DNA of 62,631 nt from Acidisphaera sp. S103 (GTDB lineage Bacteria; Pseudomonadota; Alphaproteobacteria; Acetobacterales; Acetobacteraceae): contig NZ_LMUJ01000048.1 of NCBI RefSeq assembly GCF_009765975.1, positions 122,585 to 185,215 of the forward strand, written 5' to 3'. The translations under genes were made by a program, and so were the position numbers. Positions 34,212-44,167 of this stretch are shown here, piece after piece (position 1 is the first letter of the stretch; every line of letters begins with the position of its first letter). Below the pieces are notes generated by a model. That model saw only the letters and a list, made by a program, of their open reading frames with translations. It was not told the origin of the DNA and made no database searches.

Positions 34212-35636
34212 TTGCAAGCGATCGCCCCCTGGCTGGTTCTTCTGGCCTTCAGCGCCATGACCTGGTGGGTAACGCCGAGGCGGGTGAATGCGGCTCAGTT
34301 CTTCGATGGAAGGACGGACACCGGCGGGCCACCCGGCGTCCTGATGGTCGCCATGAGTGCCGCCATCACCTGGGTGTTCGCTAAATCGATCGCCAACGCA
34401 TCCGACCTTGCCTACGGCTATGGACTGACCGGGGGCATCGGCTACGCACTGTATTATCTCAGCTTTGTCGTCGCGGGAGTCGCAATCTATCTGCTCCGCA
34501 CCCGAGGCGGCTACCTGTCGTTGCCGCATTTCCTGGTCTCGAAATACGGGGCCGGCGCGGCGAAGCTATTCATGGTGCTGGTCACCTTCCGGCTGGTCAA
34601 CGAAATCTGGTCCAACACCAAGGTCATGTCGCTTTACTTCGGGTCGGAGGGCAGCGGGCCGTACTGGACGGCCGTGGTGCTGATCAGCGCGTTTACCATT
34701 GCCTATGCGTGGCGAGGCGGCATGCGGGCCAGCCTGACGACCGATCGCATTCATATTTTCCTGGCGTTCGTTCTGCTCGCCCTCGTCCTGACCGTGCTGT
34801 TTCCCGGGCTGGCGGCGAAAGGCATTCCAACGGTGGCGCAGGCCACGCACGATAGTGGTGTCACTTTCTGTCTGCTGGCACTCGTCCAGATATTTTCCTA
34901 CCCGTTCCATGATCCGGTGCTGACCGACCGGGGCTTCCTCAACAGGCCGGGGCAGGCGTTGCGTGCCTTTCTGCTGGCGGCGGTGCTGAGCGGCGGGTTC
35001 ATCTTCCTGTTCAGTATCATCGGGCTGTATGGGCTGGCGTCTGGGTTGCAGACCCCGCCGAGCGTTACCGTGCCCAGCGCGTTCGGCCTGGCGATGCTGA
35101 TGGTGTTCAACGCCATCATGCTGATGACCGGTGGTTCGACCATCGACTCTACCCTGACCAGCATCGCGAAACTGACCGGGCGAGATTGGCGGAGCAATGG
35201 ACTGGATGCGGTGCCGACCCAGGTCACCACGGGCCGGTTGGCAATGGTCGTCGTGGCGATCGTTGGCAACCTGCCGCTGCTGACGATTTACCTGGGTGAT
35301 AAGGTCGGCCCGGCGATCATCGCCGCGACTACCATCAGCGGCACCATGGTGATGGGATTGGCACCGGTCTTCCTGCTGTCCTGGCTTCGGCAAGCGGGTG
35401 CCGTCAGTTTTCACATGGCATTCTGGCCAGGCGTTGCTATCGGCCTGACCCGGGCGACGGAGACGTTCGGGCACCTGCATATCTTCCCCGACGTAGTCAT
35501 GCTGGGCACCGGCCCGTTCGCCTTGGACCTGGGGGTTAACCTATGGGGTCTTGGTCTTTGTACCGTGGGTTTCGTTGCTGGCGCCCTGCTGGCGCCTCGA
35601 TCCGCGACGGCTTGGGCGCACGCGGGGAAAGCCTGA
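34212..35636 (+). CDS. Sodium:solute symporter family protein
   Basis: Inner-membrane secondary transporter of 474 residues of the SSS (LeuT-fold) family with about 12 helices. Landmarks are AKSIANASDLAYGYGLTGGIGYALYY near residue 57, VTFRLVNEIWSNTKVMS near 120 and LMTGGSTIDSTLTSIAKLTGRDW near 300, the last holding the helix 8 Ser/Thr that bind Na+. The start is TTG at 34212 with GGCGGAGAAACGG upstream; an ATG 15 codons in would lose most of the first helix. The metallophosphoesterase follows after one base, so the two are coupled. Substrate unknown. Confidence 0.85.
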   Translation: MQAIAPWLVLLAFSAMTWWVTPRRVNAAQFFDGRTDTGGPPGVLMVAMSAAITWVFAKSIANASDLAYGYGLTGGIGYALYYLSFVVAGVAIYLLRTRGGYLSLPHFLVSKYGAGAAKLFMVLVTFRLVNEIWSNTKVMSLYFGSEGSGPYWTAVVLISAFTIAYAWRGGMRASLTTDRIHIFLAFVLLALVLTVLFPGLAAKGIPTVAQATHDSGVTFCLLALVQIFSYPFHDPVLTDRGFLNRPGQALRAFLLAAVLSGGFIFLFSIIGLYGLASGLQTPPSVTVPSAFGLAMLMVFNAIMLMTGGSTIDSTLTSIAKLTGRDWRSNGLDAVPTQVTTGRLAMVVVAIVGNLPLLTIYLGDKVGPAIIAATTISGTMVMGLAPVFLLSWLRQAGAVSFHMAFWPGVAIGLTRATETFGHLHIFPDVVMLGTGPFALDLGVNLWGLGLCTVGFVAGALLAPRSATAWAHAGKA

Positions 35637-35637
35637 G

Positions 35638-36480
35638 GTGATCCCGGTCCTCGAACCGCGTGGGCCGGTGCTGTTGTTTGGCGGTTGCTACAGCAATTTG
35701 CAGGCAACGCAGGCTCTGCTTGATGAGGCTGACCGGCTGGGCATTCCACCGAATCAGATCATCTGCACCGGTGATGTGGTTGCGTATGCCGCCGATCCGG
35801 TGGCCACAGTCGATCTGGTTCGTGCGAGCGGCATGCATGTCGTGATGGGCAATTGCGAGGAATCGTTGGGGTATGGCGCCGCCGATTGCGGCTGCGGGTT
35901 CACGGCTGGATCGGCTTGCGACCTGTTGTCCGTCGCGTGGTATGCACATGCCAATGCCAGTCTCGATGATGGTGCCCGCGCGTGGATGCGCGGTTTGCCG
36001 CGTCGTATCGATCTGGTCATCGGCGGCCGCCGGTTTGCGGTCATCCATGGCGGTCCCGGAAGCATCAACCAGTTTGTCTTTGCGTCAGCGCCGGACTCGG
36101 TCCTTCGCGATCTAGTTGCGTCGTCGGGTTGTGACGGCGTGATCGGCGGCCATTGCGGCATTCCGTTCACCCGGGTGGCGGATGGCAAGCTCTGGCATAA
36201 CCCGGGCGCGATCGGCGTTCCGGCGCACGATGGTACGCCGCGAGTCTGGTTCAGTGTCATGACGGCGCAAGGCCGGGACATCGCGATCCGGCATCTGCCA
36301 TTGGAGTACGACCATGCGGCGGCGGCAACCGCGATGCGAACCGCGGGTTTGCCGCCGGGTTATGCCGATGCCCTGGGAACCGGGCTGTGGCCGAGCACCG
36401 ACGTCCTGCCGGCTGCGGAACGGGCCAACGGCGGCCTGCCGTTGGAATTCGCTCCGGTCGTTTGGTCGGGCAAGTCGTAG
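35638..36480 (+). CDS. Atypical metallophosphoesterase family protein
   Basis: Calcineurin-like fold of 280 residues. Motif II (CTGDVVAYAADP), a GNCEE in place of GNHE, VIHGGPG and GGHCGIPF are in the normal order and spacing. The first metal motif, normally DxHxN, reads GGCYSN, so its Asp and His ligands are missing and Cys replaces His in the third. A Cys cluster, DCGCG, follows near residue 85. Either it binds fewer or other metals, or it is a non-catalytic relative. The start is GTG at 35638, one base after the symporter stop; an upstream in-frame start would lie within the symporter gene. Confidence 0.8.
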   Translation: MIPVLEPRGPVLLFGGCYSNLQATQALLDEADRLGIPPNQIICTGDVVAYAADPVATVDLVRASGMHVVMGNCEESLGYGAADCGCGFTAGSACDLLSVAWYAHANASLDDGARAWMRGLPRRIDLVIGGRRFAVIHGGPGSINQFVFASAPDSVLRDLVASSGCDGVIGGHCGIPFTRVADGKLWHNPGAIGVPAHDGTPRVWFSVMTAQGRDIAIRHLPLEYDHAAAATAMRTAGLPPGYADALGTGLWPSTDVLPAAERANGGLPLEFAPVVWSGKS

Positions 36481-36508
36481 CGAAAGGGTCGGGTCGGCAG
36501 CCGGTGCT

Positions 36509-37320
36509 TTACCGCCGAACCGCCGCCGCCAACGCCCGCACCTGATCCAAAACCTTCTCCACCGCCCCCGGCCGCGCTTTTCCATCAGCATCGAGGTTCG
36601 CCGACAGTGTGTCGATCAGGGCGGACGCCACCACCGCGGCATCGGCGATTCGCGATGCCGTACCGGCCTGCTCCGGTGAGCGGACGCCAAAGCCGATGGC
36701 GATCGGCAAGTTGGTGGCTTTGCGGAGGCGAGGAATCGCGGCCTCAAGATGTTCGGCGGTGGCGCTGCGTGTGCCGGTGATGCCGGTGATGGCAACGTAA
36801 TAGACGAAGCCCGAACTGCCGCTCAGGACATGCGGTAACCGTTTGTCGTCGGTTGTCGGGGCGATCAGGCGGATGAAGTCCAGGCCGTTGGCGTTGCTGT
36901 AGGGCAGCAGTACGTCGGCTTCCTCGGTCGGCAGGTCGACGATGATCAAGCCGTCCACGCCGGCGGCGGCAGCATCGACACAGAAGCGTTCGGGGCCGTA
37001 GGACAGGATGGGATTCAGGTAACCCATCAGCACGATCGGCGTTGCTTCGTCGGCCACCCGGAAATCGCGCACCATCGTCAGCACGTCGGCGACCTTCACC
37101 CCGGCGGCGAGGCCTCGCTTGCCGGCTGCCTGGATGATCGGGCCGTCGGCCATCGGATCGGTGAACGGCATACCGATCTCGATCAGGTCGGCGCCAGCTT
37201 CCGGCATCCCGCGCAGCAGCGCCATGGAGGTCGCGTGGTCGGGGTCCCAGGCTTCGACGAATGGGATCAGGGCGCCGCGGCCCTGGCGCTTCAGGTCGGC
37301 GAAGCGCGCGGCGATGCGGC

Positions 37321-37324
<4 letters not shown>
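36509..37324 (-). CDS. trpA: Tryptophan synthase alpha subunit
   Basis: Cleaves indole-3-glycerol phosphate to indole and glyceraldehyde 3-phosphate. TIM barrel of 271 residues: [12 protein letters not shown] near the start, the catalytic Glu in [18 protein letters not shown], catalytic Asp in [13 protein letters not shown], and phosphate-binding [10 protein letters not shown]. The start is GTG overlapping the trpB stop (GTGA). The normal FVTAGDP near the start reads FVEAWDP. Usually trpF precedes trpB; here it does not. Confidence 0.94.
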
Positions 37325-38541
<1,217 letters not shown>

Positions 38542-38710
38542 AGCGGGGTCTCCTTGCGGGGAGCGGTTCTAGAGGTTGGGTCTGTTTGGTCAAGGTGAAG
38601 CCGCTCAGGCCGGATATCTGATTTCGATGCCCCGGTGGCTGTGCCGAAGGGACGAACGCTGGCGGATCGTGTTATGCGGTTGATATTGGAAACGACACCT
38701 GGGGGGATTC

Positions 38711-39904
38711 GTGACCGGAAGCCAACCGATCCTTGTCGCCGGTGCCGGTATCGGCGGCCTGGCGACGGCGCTGGGACTGGCGCGTAACGGCTTCGACGTC
38801 GTCGTGCTGGAACGCGCTTCGGTGCTGGGTGAGATCGGCGCCGGCATCCAGCTTGGCCCGAACGCCTTTCACGCATTCGACTGGCTCGGCATTGGCGACG
38901 CCGCTCGGGCCATGGCCGTCTATGTGGACAAGTTGCGCCTGATGGATGCGATGACGGCGGAGGACATCTGCTCGATCGACCTGGGCGAGCCGTTCCGGCA
39001 ACGGTTCGGCAATCCGTACGCCGTGGTGCATCGCGGCGACCTGCATGGCGTGTTTCAGCGGGCCTGTCTGGAGAACCCCCGGATCACCATCCGGACCGGC
39101 TGCGCCGTCGAGGGCTACGATCAGGATGGCGATTCAGTCACGGTCCGCCTGGCCGGCGGTGAAACGGTGACGGGCCGCTTGCTGGTCGGCGCGGATGGGC
39201 TGTGGTCGAAAGTCCGCCAACAGGTCGTCGGCGACGGTGCGCCGCGCGTGACCGGTCACAGTACGTATCGCTCAGTGATTCCTACGGAACAGATGCCGGA
39301 GGATTTGCGCTGGAACGCCGCCACGTGCTGGGCTGGACCGAAGTGCCACATCGTCCATTATCCGTTGTCGGACTGGAAGGTGTTCAACCTGGTCGTCACT
39401 TACCATAACGACGCGCCGGCGCCGGTCGCCGGGCTTCCGGTCACGGAAGAAGAGGTGATGGCCGGTTTCCATCATGTCCACCCGAAGGCGCGCGATTTGA
39501 TTCGTCACGGCAAGGACTGGAGACTGTGGGTCCTGTGCGACCGCGATCCGGTCGAGAACTGGATCGACGGCCGGGTCGCCCTGCTGGGCGATGCTGCGCA
39601 TCCGACGTTGCAATACATGGCTCAGGGCGCATGCATGGCGATGGAAGACGGGGTCTGCCTGGCGCACGAACTGGCCGGCAGTCCCGACGACCGCGCCGCG
39701 GCGCTGGAGCGGTATCGGCGTCAGCGCGTCCTGCGCACCGCCCGAATTCAGCTTCAGTCGCGGGCGATGGGCGACCATGTCCTGCATCCGTCCGGCGCAC
39801 ATGCGGCGCTGCGCAATGCCATCATGTCGGCGAAAACCAACGCGGAGTGGTATGACAGCCTGGCTTGGCTGTATGGCGGCACCGGGCTGGGTGGCGCGGT
39901 CTGA
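38711..39904 (+). CDS. FAD-dependent aromatic hydroxylase, 3-hydroxybenzoate 6-hydroxylase-like
   Basis: Class A flavoprotein monooxygenase of 397 residues. It has the FAD motif ILVAGAGIGGLATALGLARNG, the middle DG motif LLVGADGLWSKVR, and the GD motif VALLGDAAHPTLQYMAQGACMAMED (landmarks). The pattern HGxHPTLQYMAQGACMA matches 3-hydroxybenzoate 6-hydroxylase, which makes gentisate with NADH and O2; salicylate hydroxylase is the alternative. The start is GTG behind GGGGGG. No gentisate dioxygenase is nearby. An amidohydrolase follows after 14 bp, so the physiological substrate may be released from an amide or cyclic precursor. Confidence 0.85.
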   Translation: MTGSQPILVAGAGIGGLATALGLARNGFDVVVLERASVLGEIGAGIQLGPNAFHAFDWLGIGDAARAMAVYVDKLRLMDAMTAEDICSIDLGEPFRQRFGNPYAVVHRGDLHGVFQRACLENPRITIRTGCAVEGYDQDGDSVTVRLAGGETVTGRLLVGADGLWSKVRQQVVGDGAPRVTGHSTYRSVIPTEQMPEDLRWNAATCWAGPKCHIVHYPLSDWKVFNLVVTYHNDAPAPVAGLPVTEEEVMAGFHHVHPKARDLIRHGKDWRLWVLCDRDPVENWIDGRVALLGDAAHPTLQYMAQGACMAMEDGVCLAHELAGSPDDRAAALERYRRQRVLRTARIQLQSRAMGDHVLHPSGAHAALRNAIMSAKTNAEWYDSLAWLYGGTGLGGAV

Positions 39905-39918
39905 GGGGCAACGGGACC

Positions 39919-41364
39919 ATGCCCATAACCTGCATCCGCAACGCAGCCTGGATCGTCGCCTGGGATCCCGCCGCTGGCCGTCACGCGTATCTCCGCGATG
40001 CGGATCTCGTCTTCGAGGGCGGCCGCATCAGCTTTATCGGCCGGCTCTACCCCGGTGCCTTCGACACCGAAATTCCCGGCCACGACCTGCTGGTCATGCC
40101 CGGTCTGGTGGATATCCATTCCCATCCCAGCACCGAACCGTTCTTTCGTGGTATCCGGGAGGAACATGGCCTGCCCACCATGTTCATGACCGGCCTCTAC
40201 GAGCGCGGTTTCGCTTTTCGTCCCGACGCGGTGGGACGCGTTGCCGGCAAGACCACCGCCTATTGCGAGATGCTGCTGACCGGGATCACCTCCGTCGCCG
40301 ATTTGTCCGGCATCGACGAAGGCTGGGTCGATCTCGCGGCGCGATCCGGATTGCGGGTCTTTCTGGCCCCCAGCTATGCATCCGCCAAGTGGCATCTGAC
40401 CAACAACTGGCAACTGCAATACAATTGGGACGAACCGGCGGGGCGGAACGGCTTCGACGCCGCCCTTCAGGTGATCGATGCGGCGCAGGCCGACCCGAGC
40501 GGGCGGTTGAGCGGCATCATTTCTCCGGCGCAAATCGATACCTGCACGGAAGACCTGTTGCGCGACAGCCATGATGCGGCGGTGGCGCGAAACCTGCCTT
40601 TCACCACCCACTGCGCCAAAAGCGTCAATGAGTTCAATGAAATGACCAACCGCCACGGCATCACGCCGGTGCAATGGGCGCGCGACATCGGTATTCTTGG
40701 CCGCAACACCATCCTGGGTCATGCAATCTTCATCGACGAACACTCCTGGCTGCATTGGCACACACGGGAGGACCTTGGGATCCTGGCGGCAACGGACACA
40801 TCCATCGCCCACTGCCCGTCTCCGTTCGCCCGTTACGGCCAGACCCTGGAAGACTTTGGACGGTACACGCGCAGGGGTGTGAATATCGGCATGGGCACCG
40901 ACGTTGCACCGCACAACCTGATCGAGGAGATGCGTCTCGCCGCCGCCTTGGCCCGTGTCGCCGCCGAGGACATTACCGCGACGTCCCTCACCGATGTCTT
41001 CTATGCTGCCACCGCCGGCGGCGCCCGAGCACTGGGGCGCACCGACATCGGCCGCCTGGAACCGGGCGCGAAGGCCGACCTTGTGCTGGTGGACCTGAAA
41101 AACCCGTGGATGATGCCGGCCCGCGATCCGTTGCGTTCCCTGGTCTACACCGCCGCCGACCGAGCGATTCACAAGGTGTTCATCGACGGCCGCCTTGTGG
41201 TGGATGGGGGCAAGGTGCTGACGCTGGATCACGCCGCGGCTCTGGAGGCGCTGACCGAGGCCCAGGCTCGCATGATTGCTACTGTTCCAGGCTACGATTG
41301 GGCTCAGCGTTCGGCCGACCAGCTTACGCCGCTGAGCCTGCCAATGGTCAAAGGGCTGAACTGA
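39919..41364 (+). CDS. Amidohydrolase family protein (ATZ/TRZ, cytosine deaminase-like)
   Basis: Metal-dependent hydrolase of 481 residues. Metal ligands are visible: MPGLVDIHSHPSTEPF (HxH) near residue 65, LPFTTHCAKS (His) near 230, NTILGHAIFIDEHS (His) near 265 and IGMGTDVAPHNL (Asp) near 330. The N- and C-terminal beta-sandwich closes with LEPGAKADLVLVDLKNPWM. Such enzymes remove amino or chloro groups from, or open, heteroaromatic rings. The ATG is 18 codons inside the longest open frame, which overlaps the hydroxylase. It is co-transcribed with the flavin hydroxylase. Confidence 0.88.
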   Translation: MPITCIRNAAWIVAWDPAAGRHAYLRDADLVFEGGRISFIGRLYPGAFDTEIPGHDLLVMPGLVDIHSHPSTEPFFRGIREEHGLPTMFMTGLYERGFAFRPDAVGRVAGKTTAYCEMLLTGITSVADLSGIDEGWVDLAARSGLRVFLAPSYASAKWHLTNNWQLQYNWDEPAGRNGFDAALQVIDAAQADPSGRLSGIISPAQIDTCTEDLLRDSHDAAVARNLPFTTHCAKSVNEFNEMTNRHGITPVQWARDIGILGRNTILGHAIFIDEHSWLHWHTREDLGILAATDTSIAHCPSPFARYGQTLEDFGRYTRRGVNIGMGTDVAPHNLIEEMRLAAALARVAAEDITATSLTDVFYAATAGGARALGRTDIGRLEPGAKADLVLVDLKNPWMMPARDPLRSLVYTAADRAIHKVFIDGRLVVDGGKVLTLDHAAALEALTEAQARMIATVPGYDWAQRSADQLTPLSLPMVKGLN

Positions 41365-41381
41365 CCTCGTGGTCATTCGGC

Positions 41382-41410
41382 GTGACGTTGCGTATAGTCC
41401 ACCTTATAAA
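41382..41410 (+). promoter_or_regulatory. Candidate sigma-70 promoter of pckA
   Basis: GTGACG, 17 bases, then TATAAA, lying just after the amidohydrolase stop and about 100 bases before pckA. The -35 box matches TTGACA at four of six places and the -10 at five. Read by eye only. Confidence 0.35.
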
Positions 41411-41510
41411 TGCCATGCTCGCGGTGGAGCGTGAACCGGCCCGGTGAGGCTGGACGCCTCCACCGTTGCTTGGCGTGTTGACAACGTTGACTAAGGTAGG
41501 AAACCGACCC

Positions 41511-43136
41511 TTGACGCATGCTCCCGCGAACAAGAACGCATGGACAAAACACGCCGCGGCGGCGTTGGCTGGCACTGGTGTGCATGCATCACGCCCCGTT
41601 CATTCCAATCAAACCGCGCCGGCCCTGGTTGCCGAGGCACTCCGCCGTCACGAAGGTCGCCTGTCGGTCGATGGCGCCTTCATGGTGGAAACCGGCGTGC
41701 ATACCGGCCGCTCCGTCCAGGACAAGTTCGTGGTGGATGAGCCTTCGGTCACTGCCGATATCTGGTGGGGCAAGGTTAATCAGCCCATGCCGGTGGATCG
41801 CTTCAACGCGCTGAAGGGTCGTGTCCAGGCGTATTTGCAGGGACAGGAGTTGTTCACCCAGGACCTGTATGCGGGCGCCGATCCGGAGCATCGCGTCCGC
41901 GTCCGGCTCGTGACCACCCAGGCCTGGAACGCCCTGTTTGCTCGTAATATGTTCATTCGTCCGCCGGAGGCAGACCTTCCGGCGTTCGAGCCGGATTATG
42001 TCATTCTGCATGCGCCACTGTTCCAGACCGACCCCGAGGTCGATGGCGTGCGGTCATCCACCACCATTGCGCTGTCGTTCGAGCAGAAGCTGATCGTCAT
42101 CGCCGGCAGCGAGTATGCGGGTGAGGTGAAGAAGTCGATCTTTGCCGTCATGAATTGGCTGCTGCCCCCCAAGGGCGTGATGCCGATGCATTGCAGCGCC
42201 AATATCGGCCGTGATGGCGACGTGGCGTTGTTCTTCGGGCTGTCCGGCACCGGCAAGACGACGTTGTCCTCCGATCCCGAACGCAAGCTGATCGGCGACG
42301 ATGAACATGGCTGGGGGGAGAACGGCACCTTCAACTTTGAGGGCGGTTGCTACGCCAAGGTCATCAACTTGTCGCAAGAAGCCGAACCGGAGATCTGGGC
42401 CGCGTCCAATCGCTTCGGTTCGGTGCTGGAAAACGTCATCGGCGATGAACACGGCAACCTGGACCTGGCGGACGGCTCGCTGACCGAGAACACACGGTCC
42501 TGCTACCCGGTGGAATTCATCCCCAACGTCAACCTGGCAGGTCGCGGCGGGCAGCCGAAGAACGTGTTCATGCTGACGTGTGACGCCTTCGGCGTGCTGC
42601 CGCCGATTTCACGGCTGACCCCGGCGCAGGCGATGTATCATTTTCTGTCCGGCTACACCGCGCAGGTCGCCGGCACGGAAAAGGGTCTTGGCAGCGAGCC
42701 GAAGGCCGCGTTCAGCACCTGCTTCGCGCATCCATTCCTGCCGCGCCGGCCCGAGGTTTACGGGCAGATGTTCGCCGACCTGATCGCCAAGCACGGCGCC
42801 ACCTGCTGGCTGGTGAACACCGGCTGGAGCGGTGGTCAGTTCGGCGTCGGCAAACGCATGGCGATCAAACACACAAGAGCCCTGTTGCGTGGCGCGTTGG
42901 ATGGATCGCTGACGAAGATGGAGTTTCGCAAGGAACCGTTCTTCGGCCTGGCCATCCCCCTGCATGTGTCGGGTATTCCCGATGAGGTTCTCGATCCACG
43001 CCAATCCTGGGCGGACAAGGCGGGGTACGACCGGGTGGCGAAGCAGTTGATCGGCCGGTTCGAGGAGAACTTCGCGGCGTACGAAGCCGGCGTGGCCGAC
43101 GACGTCAAGGCGGCTGCGATCCGAGCGGCAGCATAG
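41511..43136 (+). CDS. pckA: Phosphoenolpyruvate carboxykinase (ATP)
   Basis: Converts oxaloacetate and ATP to PEP, ADP and CO2, the first step of gluconeogenesis. About 541 residues. PCK motifs: HTGRSVQDKF, the P-loop FFGLSGTGKTTLS near residue 245, the metal Asp in IGDDEHGWG, EGGCYAKVINL and TGWSGGQFGVGKR. The start is most likely TTG at 41511, preceded by AAGGTAGGAAACC; a TTG at 41466 adds 15 residues. A non-ATG start in a high-flux enzyme is unusual. The amidohydrolase stop is 146 bases upstream. Confidence 0.94.
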   Translation: MTHAPANKNAWTKHAAAALAGTGVHASRPVHSNQTAPALVAEALRRHEGRLSVDGAFMVETGVHTGRSVQDKFVVDEPSVTADIWWGKVNQPMPVDRFNALKGRVQAYLQGQELFTQDLYAGADPEHRVRVRLVTTQAWNALFARNMFIRPPEADLPAFEPDYVILHAPLFQTDPEVDGVRSSTTIALSFEQKLIVIAGSEYAGEVKKSIFAVMNWLLPPKGVMPMHCSANIGRDGDVALFFGLSGTGKTTLSSDPERKLIGDDEHGWGENGTFNFEGGCYAKVINLSQEAEPEIWAASNRFGSVLENVIGDEHGNLDLADGSLTENTRSCYPVEFIPNVNLAGRGGQPKNVFMLTCDAFGVLPPISRLTPAQAMYHFLSGYTAQVAGTEKGLGSEPKAAFSTCFAHPFLPRRPEVYGQMFADLIAKHGATCWLVNTGWSGGQFGVGKRMAIKHTRALLRGALDGSLTKMEFRKEPFFGLAIPLHVSGIPDEVLDPRQSWADKAGYDRVAKQLIGRFEENFAAYEAGVADDVKAAAIRAAA

Positions 43137-43149
43137 GGCTACGGGCTAC

Positions 43150-43182
43150 CATCCGCGGGCGTGTAGGGCGCGCCCGCGGATG
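43150..43182. terminator. Bidirectional terminator-like hairpin
   Basis: CATCCGCGGGCG - 9-base loop - CGCCCGCGGATG, a perfect 12-bp stem in the 53-bp gap between the convergent pckA and SDR stops. It probably ends both transcripts, although no long T-run follows. Confidence 0.6.
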
Positions 43183-43189
43183 ATTTGCC

Positions 43190-43960
43190 TCAGAACATCG
43201 CGTCGCCGCCATTGACGTGCAGTACTTGGCCGGTGACGAAACCGGCACCCACCAGATATGTGCAGGCATCAGCGATGTCGTCGACATGACCGACGCGTCG
43301 TACCGGTATTTGCTTGGTCCGCTCTCCGTAGCCGTTGGCAAAGTGCGGGTATTGCGTCCAGTCCCGGGTCGTATCGATGACACCGGGCGCCACCGTGTTG
43401 GCGGTGATGCCGTAGGGACCAAGTTCGACGGCGATCGCCTTTGACAGTGCGAACATGCCGGCTTTGCAGGTCACGTTGTGCGCTCGATTGGGAATGGCCC
43501 TGAAGCCGTCCACGCCGGAAATATGAATGATGCGGCCCCACCCTTTTTCCTTCATCAGAGGAGCGACCGCGTGCGCCAGGTAGAATGAGGCGCTGAGGTT
43601 GGAGTTGATGATGCGCTGCCATTCCTCGATAGAGAGATCCAGAAACGGGGTATGCAGCCGGGTTGAGACGTTCGATACGGCAATGTCGACGCTGCCGAAC
43701 TCGTCGACCGCCCGATCCACCATCGACTGCACCGCGGCGGGATCGCCGACATCGGCAAGCACCGCCATCGCGCGCACACCCAATGCGCGTATTTCGTCCG
43801 CAACGGCATCGATCGCCGCCTGATTGCGGTGGCCATTGACGACCACGTTCGCACCGCCCCGCGCGAATGCCAGGGCAATGGCTCGGCCGATATTCTGACC
43901 GGAACCGGTAACGATCGCAGTACGGCCCTCAAACGGCCGGGGAGAAGCAGAAGCGGACAT
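43190..43960 (-). CDS. SDR family protein lacking the catalytic tyrosine
   Basis: Short-chain dehydrogenase fold of 256 residues, but with changed active-site motifs. The cofactor motif is TGSGQNIG (normal TGxxxGIG form partly kept), NNAG is replaced by VSNVS, the Ser region is IHISGVDGF, and where YxxxK is expected the protein reads NVTCK, so Asn stands in the place of Tyr while Lys is kept. The C terminus (GAGFVTGQVLHVNGGDAMF) is normal. The ATG at 43960 has AGAGG upstream. It may be a non-catalytic or altered-chemistry SDR. It is divergent from the ThDP-enzyme operon, 207 bp away. Confidence 0.85.
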   Translation of the reverse strand: MSASASPRPFEGRTAIVTGSGQNIGRAIALAFARGGANVVVNGHRNQAAIDAVADEIRALGVRAMAVLADVGDPAAVQSMVDRAVDEFGSVDIAVSNVSTRLHTPFLDLSIEEWQRIINSNLSASFYLAHAVAPLMKEKGWGRIIHISGVDGFRAIPNRAHNVTCKAGMFALSKAIAVELGPYGITANTVAPGVIDTTRDWTQYPHFANGYGERTKQIPVRRVGHVDDIADACTYLVGAGFVTGQVLHVNGGDAMF

Positions 43961-44167
43961 CACGGAGAACCTCTGGGATATGAATGGCAAGCCAACAACC
44001 GTGAGTTTGGCATCATTGGTGTTTCGCGCAATCTTGCGGCGCAACCTGCCTCCAAGCCCACCGGTGGCTTGGAGCGGCCGGCGGGGAATCCCAGGCGGCA
44101 TGATGGCCGGATTTTACACCGGACACCGATGATCTAGACTTCCATCAACCACGGGGAGGAATCATTC

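Noticed and set aside
39754-41376. 540-codon open frame on the minus strand
   Set aside because: Opposite the amidohydrolase, whose metal motifs are intact; the antisense protein is rich in His, Gln and Arg with no family pattern.
41478-41483. TTGACA as the -35 box of pckA
   Set aside because: No acceptable -10 box lies 16-18 bases downstream, and it would start inside the likely coding start.
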